Positions 62,555 to 64,000 of a DNA stretch of 64,000 nt are shown here, in pieces. Made by a program: the position numbers and the translations under genes. The notes under the pieces were generated by a model. It saw nothing but the letters and a program-made list of their open reading frames with translations, ran no database searches and was not told the origin of the DNA. This stretch comes from Nocardia inohanensis NBRC 100128 (lineage in GTDB: Bacteria > Actinomycetota > Actinomycetes > Mycobacteriales > Mycobacteriaceae). Within the stretch, counting starts at the first letter, position 1, and every line of letters begins with the position of its first letter. Location: NCBI RefSeq assembly GCF_001612945.1, contig NZ_BDBK01000001.1, forward strand, positions 1-64,000, given 5' to 3'.

Positions 62555-63205
62555 ATGACCGAAGTACCGATTCGTCTGGTGATCGCCGACGATCATGCGG
62601 TGCTGCGCGCCGGTGTTGTCGCGCTACTGGAATCCGAGCCGACCGTGGAGATCGTCGGCGAAGCCGATGACGGTCGCGCCGCGATCGAGCTCGTCGAGCA
62701 GGTGAATCCCGATGTGGCACTGCTGGATCTGCGCATGCCCAACCTCGACGGGGTGGCTGCCACCGCCGCGATCGCCGCGCGCACCACCACCCGCGTGCTG
62801 ATCCTCACCACCTATGACACCGACGCCGACATCGAGCGAGCCATCGAAGCCGGAGCCATCGGTTACCTGCTCAAGGACACCTCACGCGATCAACTGGTCG
62901 ACGCCGTGCACGCCGCCGCCCGCGGCGAGACGGTGCTCGCGCCCCGCGTCGCCCAGCGGCTGGTATCCCGCATGCGCAGACCTGCGCACATCGCATTGAC
63001 TGCCCGCGAGAAGGACGTCCTGGAGGCGGTGGCCGATGGCCTGTCCAACGCCGAAATCGGCAGGCGGCTGGTGATCGGCGAGGCGACGGTCAAAACCCAC
63101 CTGCTGCGGGTGTTCGCCAAACTCGATGCCAGGGACCGCACGCACGCGGTCGTCGTCGCACTCGACCAGGGTTTGATCTCCCGCCCGAAGCTCACTCGAG
63201 GGTAG
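62555..63205 (+). CDS. NarL/LuxR-type response regulator
   Basis: 216 residues, ATG 62555. Receiver: IRLVIADDHAVLRAGVVALL, phosphoacceptor in VALLDLRMPNLDG, and Lys in GYLLKDTSRDQL. HTH: LTAREKDVLEAVADGLSNAEIGRRLVIGEATVKTHLLRVFAKLDARDRTHAV, of which LTAREKDVLEAVADGLSN and EATVKTHLLRVFAKL are the signature parts. Its probable target is the MMPL operon it ends. Convergent with the GlxA-type gene at the edge. Confidence 0.93.
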   Translation: MTEVPIRLVIADDHAVLRAGVVALLESEPTVEIVGEADDGRAAIELVEQVNPDVALLDLRMPNLDGVAATAAIAARTTTRVLILTTYDTDADIERAIEAGAIGYLLKDTSRDQLVDAVHAAARGETVLAPRVAQRLVSRMRRPAHIALTAREKDVLEAVADGLSNAEIGRRLVIGEATVKTHLLRVFAKLDARDRTHAVVVALDQGLISRPKLTRG

Positions 63206-63217
63206 CCATCGGTCGCT

Positions 63218-64000
63218 CTATTCGGAGTGCCGGCTTTGGAAGGTGGTTCGATAGTTCGCGGGTGAGGTGCCGACATGGCGGTGGAACGCGGCACGGAACG
63301 CGGCCGGGCTGCCCAAACCGCTGAGGCCGGCGATCTGTTCGACCGAGGCGGTGGTGGTCTCCAATAGCTCACGGGCCCAATCGATGCGCGCGGCCGTCAG
63401 CCAGGCCATCGGCGAGGTGAGTGTCTCCTGCTGGAAGCGGCGGATGAACGTCCGGCGCGACAGGTGTGCACGGTGGGCGAGTTCGTCGACGCTGTGGCGG
63501 TGAGTGAGGTTGTCGAGCATCCAGGTGCGGATCCCGGCGAGGTCTTCCCCGTGGGTCGGGGGACGGAATCGCTCGATGAACTGGGCTTGCCCGCCGGGGC
63601 GGTGCGGCGGGGCGACCAGTGCCCGTGCGCGAGCATTGGCGGCCGCGACGCCATGATCACTGCGAATTATGTGCAGGCACAAGTCGATACCCGCGGTGAC
63701 GCCGGCCGAGGTGAGGATGTCACCGTCATCGACGTAGAGGTGATTGGGCTGAACATCGATCCGGGGGTACAGGTGTCGGAGCAGGCCGGCCTGCTGCCAG
63801 TGGGTCGTCGCGGAGCGTCCGTCCAGCAGCCCGGCCGCGGCCAGCGCGAATGCCCCCGTGCAAATCGACACCAGCCGTGCCCCGCGGGCATGTGCGTCGC
63901 GCAGTGCCCGCAACGCGGTCTCGGGAATCGCGGCGTCGGCAGGCTCGAAGCCGGGAACGATGATGGTGTCGGCCGCATCCAGTTCCTCCACCCCGGCGGG
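63218..64000 (-). CDS. GlxA-type AraC-family regulator, 5' end outside the window
   Basis: At least 261 codons; the frame stays open to the window edge, where it reads PAGVEELDAADT, a typical internal GlxA segment, so the first 80 or so residues are missing. DJ-1/PfpI part: TIIVPGFEPAD, ARLVSICTGAFALAAAGLLDG with the elbow Cys, RSATTHWQQAGLLR. AraC HTH: HSVDELAHRAHLSRRTFIRRFQQETLTSPMAWL (in part) and AGLSGLGSPAAFRAAFHRHVGTSPANYR. A second GlxA-type gene lies at 48399. Confidence 0.9.
   Translation of the reverse strand, partial: PAGVEELDAADTIIVPGFEPADAAIPETALRALRDAHARGARLVSICTGAFALAAAGLLDGRSATTHWQQAGLLRHLYPRIDVQPNHLYVDDGDILTSAGVTAGIDLCLHIIRSDHGVAAANARARALVAPPHRPGGQAQFIERFRPPTHGEDLAGIRTWMLDNLTHRHSVDELAHRAHLSRRTFIRRFQQETLTSPMAWLTAARIDWARELLETTTASVEQIAGLSGLGSPAAFRAAFHRHVGTSPANYRTTFQSRHSE

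Overview
The window is high-GC actinobacterial DNA with no mobile elements, CRISPR arrays or rRNA genes. The gene content suggests a mycolic-acid actinomycete, most likely Nocardia or a close relative. It has an MTB12-like lipoprotein, an LppP/LprE-like lipoprotein, a DUF4189 secreted protein, F420-type oxidoreductases, two large SARP-type regulators and the dapA-rnj...ftsK neighbourhood known from mycobacteria and nocardiae. The genus is an inference from content only. Many genes appear to be transcribed leaderless: a TANNNT -10 element sits 6-8 bases before the start codon.

Layout. 1-6320 is a minus-strand ureide (allantoin) operon: GntR regulator, NCS1 permease, Asp/Glu/hydantoin racemase, an HpcH/HpaI-like lyase, allantoicase and PuuE-type allantoinase, several overlapping by 4 bases. 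6374-8325 is a divergent MarR/MFS efflux pair sharing an inverted-repeat operator. 8303-10906 is a five-gene minus-strand cluster: three Roadblock/LC7 proteins, a DUF4388 (PATAN)-like winged-helix protein and a FlaA-like beta-sandwich protein, with no GTPase or kinase partner. It is the best candidate here for an undescribed system. 10907-12082 holds a hairpin-rich leader and a methionyl-tRNA synthetase-like pseudogene that has lost the centre of its catalytic domain and the KMSKS loop.

12103-18936 has a small unknown protein, a flotillin with a TM-less NfeD-like partner, an unknown protein, a flavodoxin-like protein, a two-component triad (response regulator, histidine kinase, degenerate kinase-like protein) and an RHH protein. 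19084-29993 carries dapA-rnj, two exported proteins, a TIGR03085-type protein, a SARP/NB-ARC/TPR regulator and ftsK. 30003-33465 has a NatAB-like ABC exporter, a lipoprotein, a SlyD-type FKBP, tRNA-Arg(ACG) and a possible 25-residue peptide. 33538-45466 has a CPA2 antiporter, an F420-type oxidoreductase that appears to start at CTG, a MoxR ATPase with a VWA/metallopeptidase-like partner, an ankyrin protein, an LppP/LprE-like lipoprotein, a GDSL esterase with a SnoaL-like protein opposite a PadR regulator, a thioesterase, a PPOX protein, a D,D-carboxypeptidase and a degenerate Hsp70-like membrane protein.

45478-64000 is more accessory: a PhyH-type dioxygenase, an AT-richer gap, a secreted glycine-rich protein, an alpha/beta hydrolase, a GlxA-type regulator, a PAS-ANTAR protein, a tiny secreted peptide, an AtoE-type fatty-acid transporter, a PLP dehydratase-like enzyme, and a second SARP regulator with a 12-residue tandem repeat. 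The SARP gene is flanked by two AhpD-like proteins that lack the usual cysteine pair. Then come DoxX, a secreted LpqC-type esterase, an MMPL transporter followed by its own NarL-type two-component system, and a GlxA-type regulator cut by the window edge.
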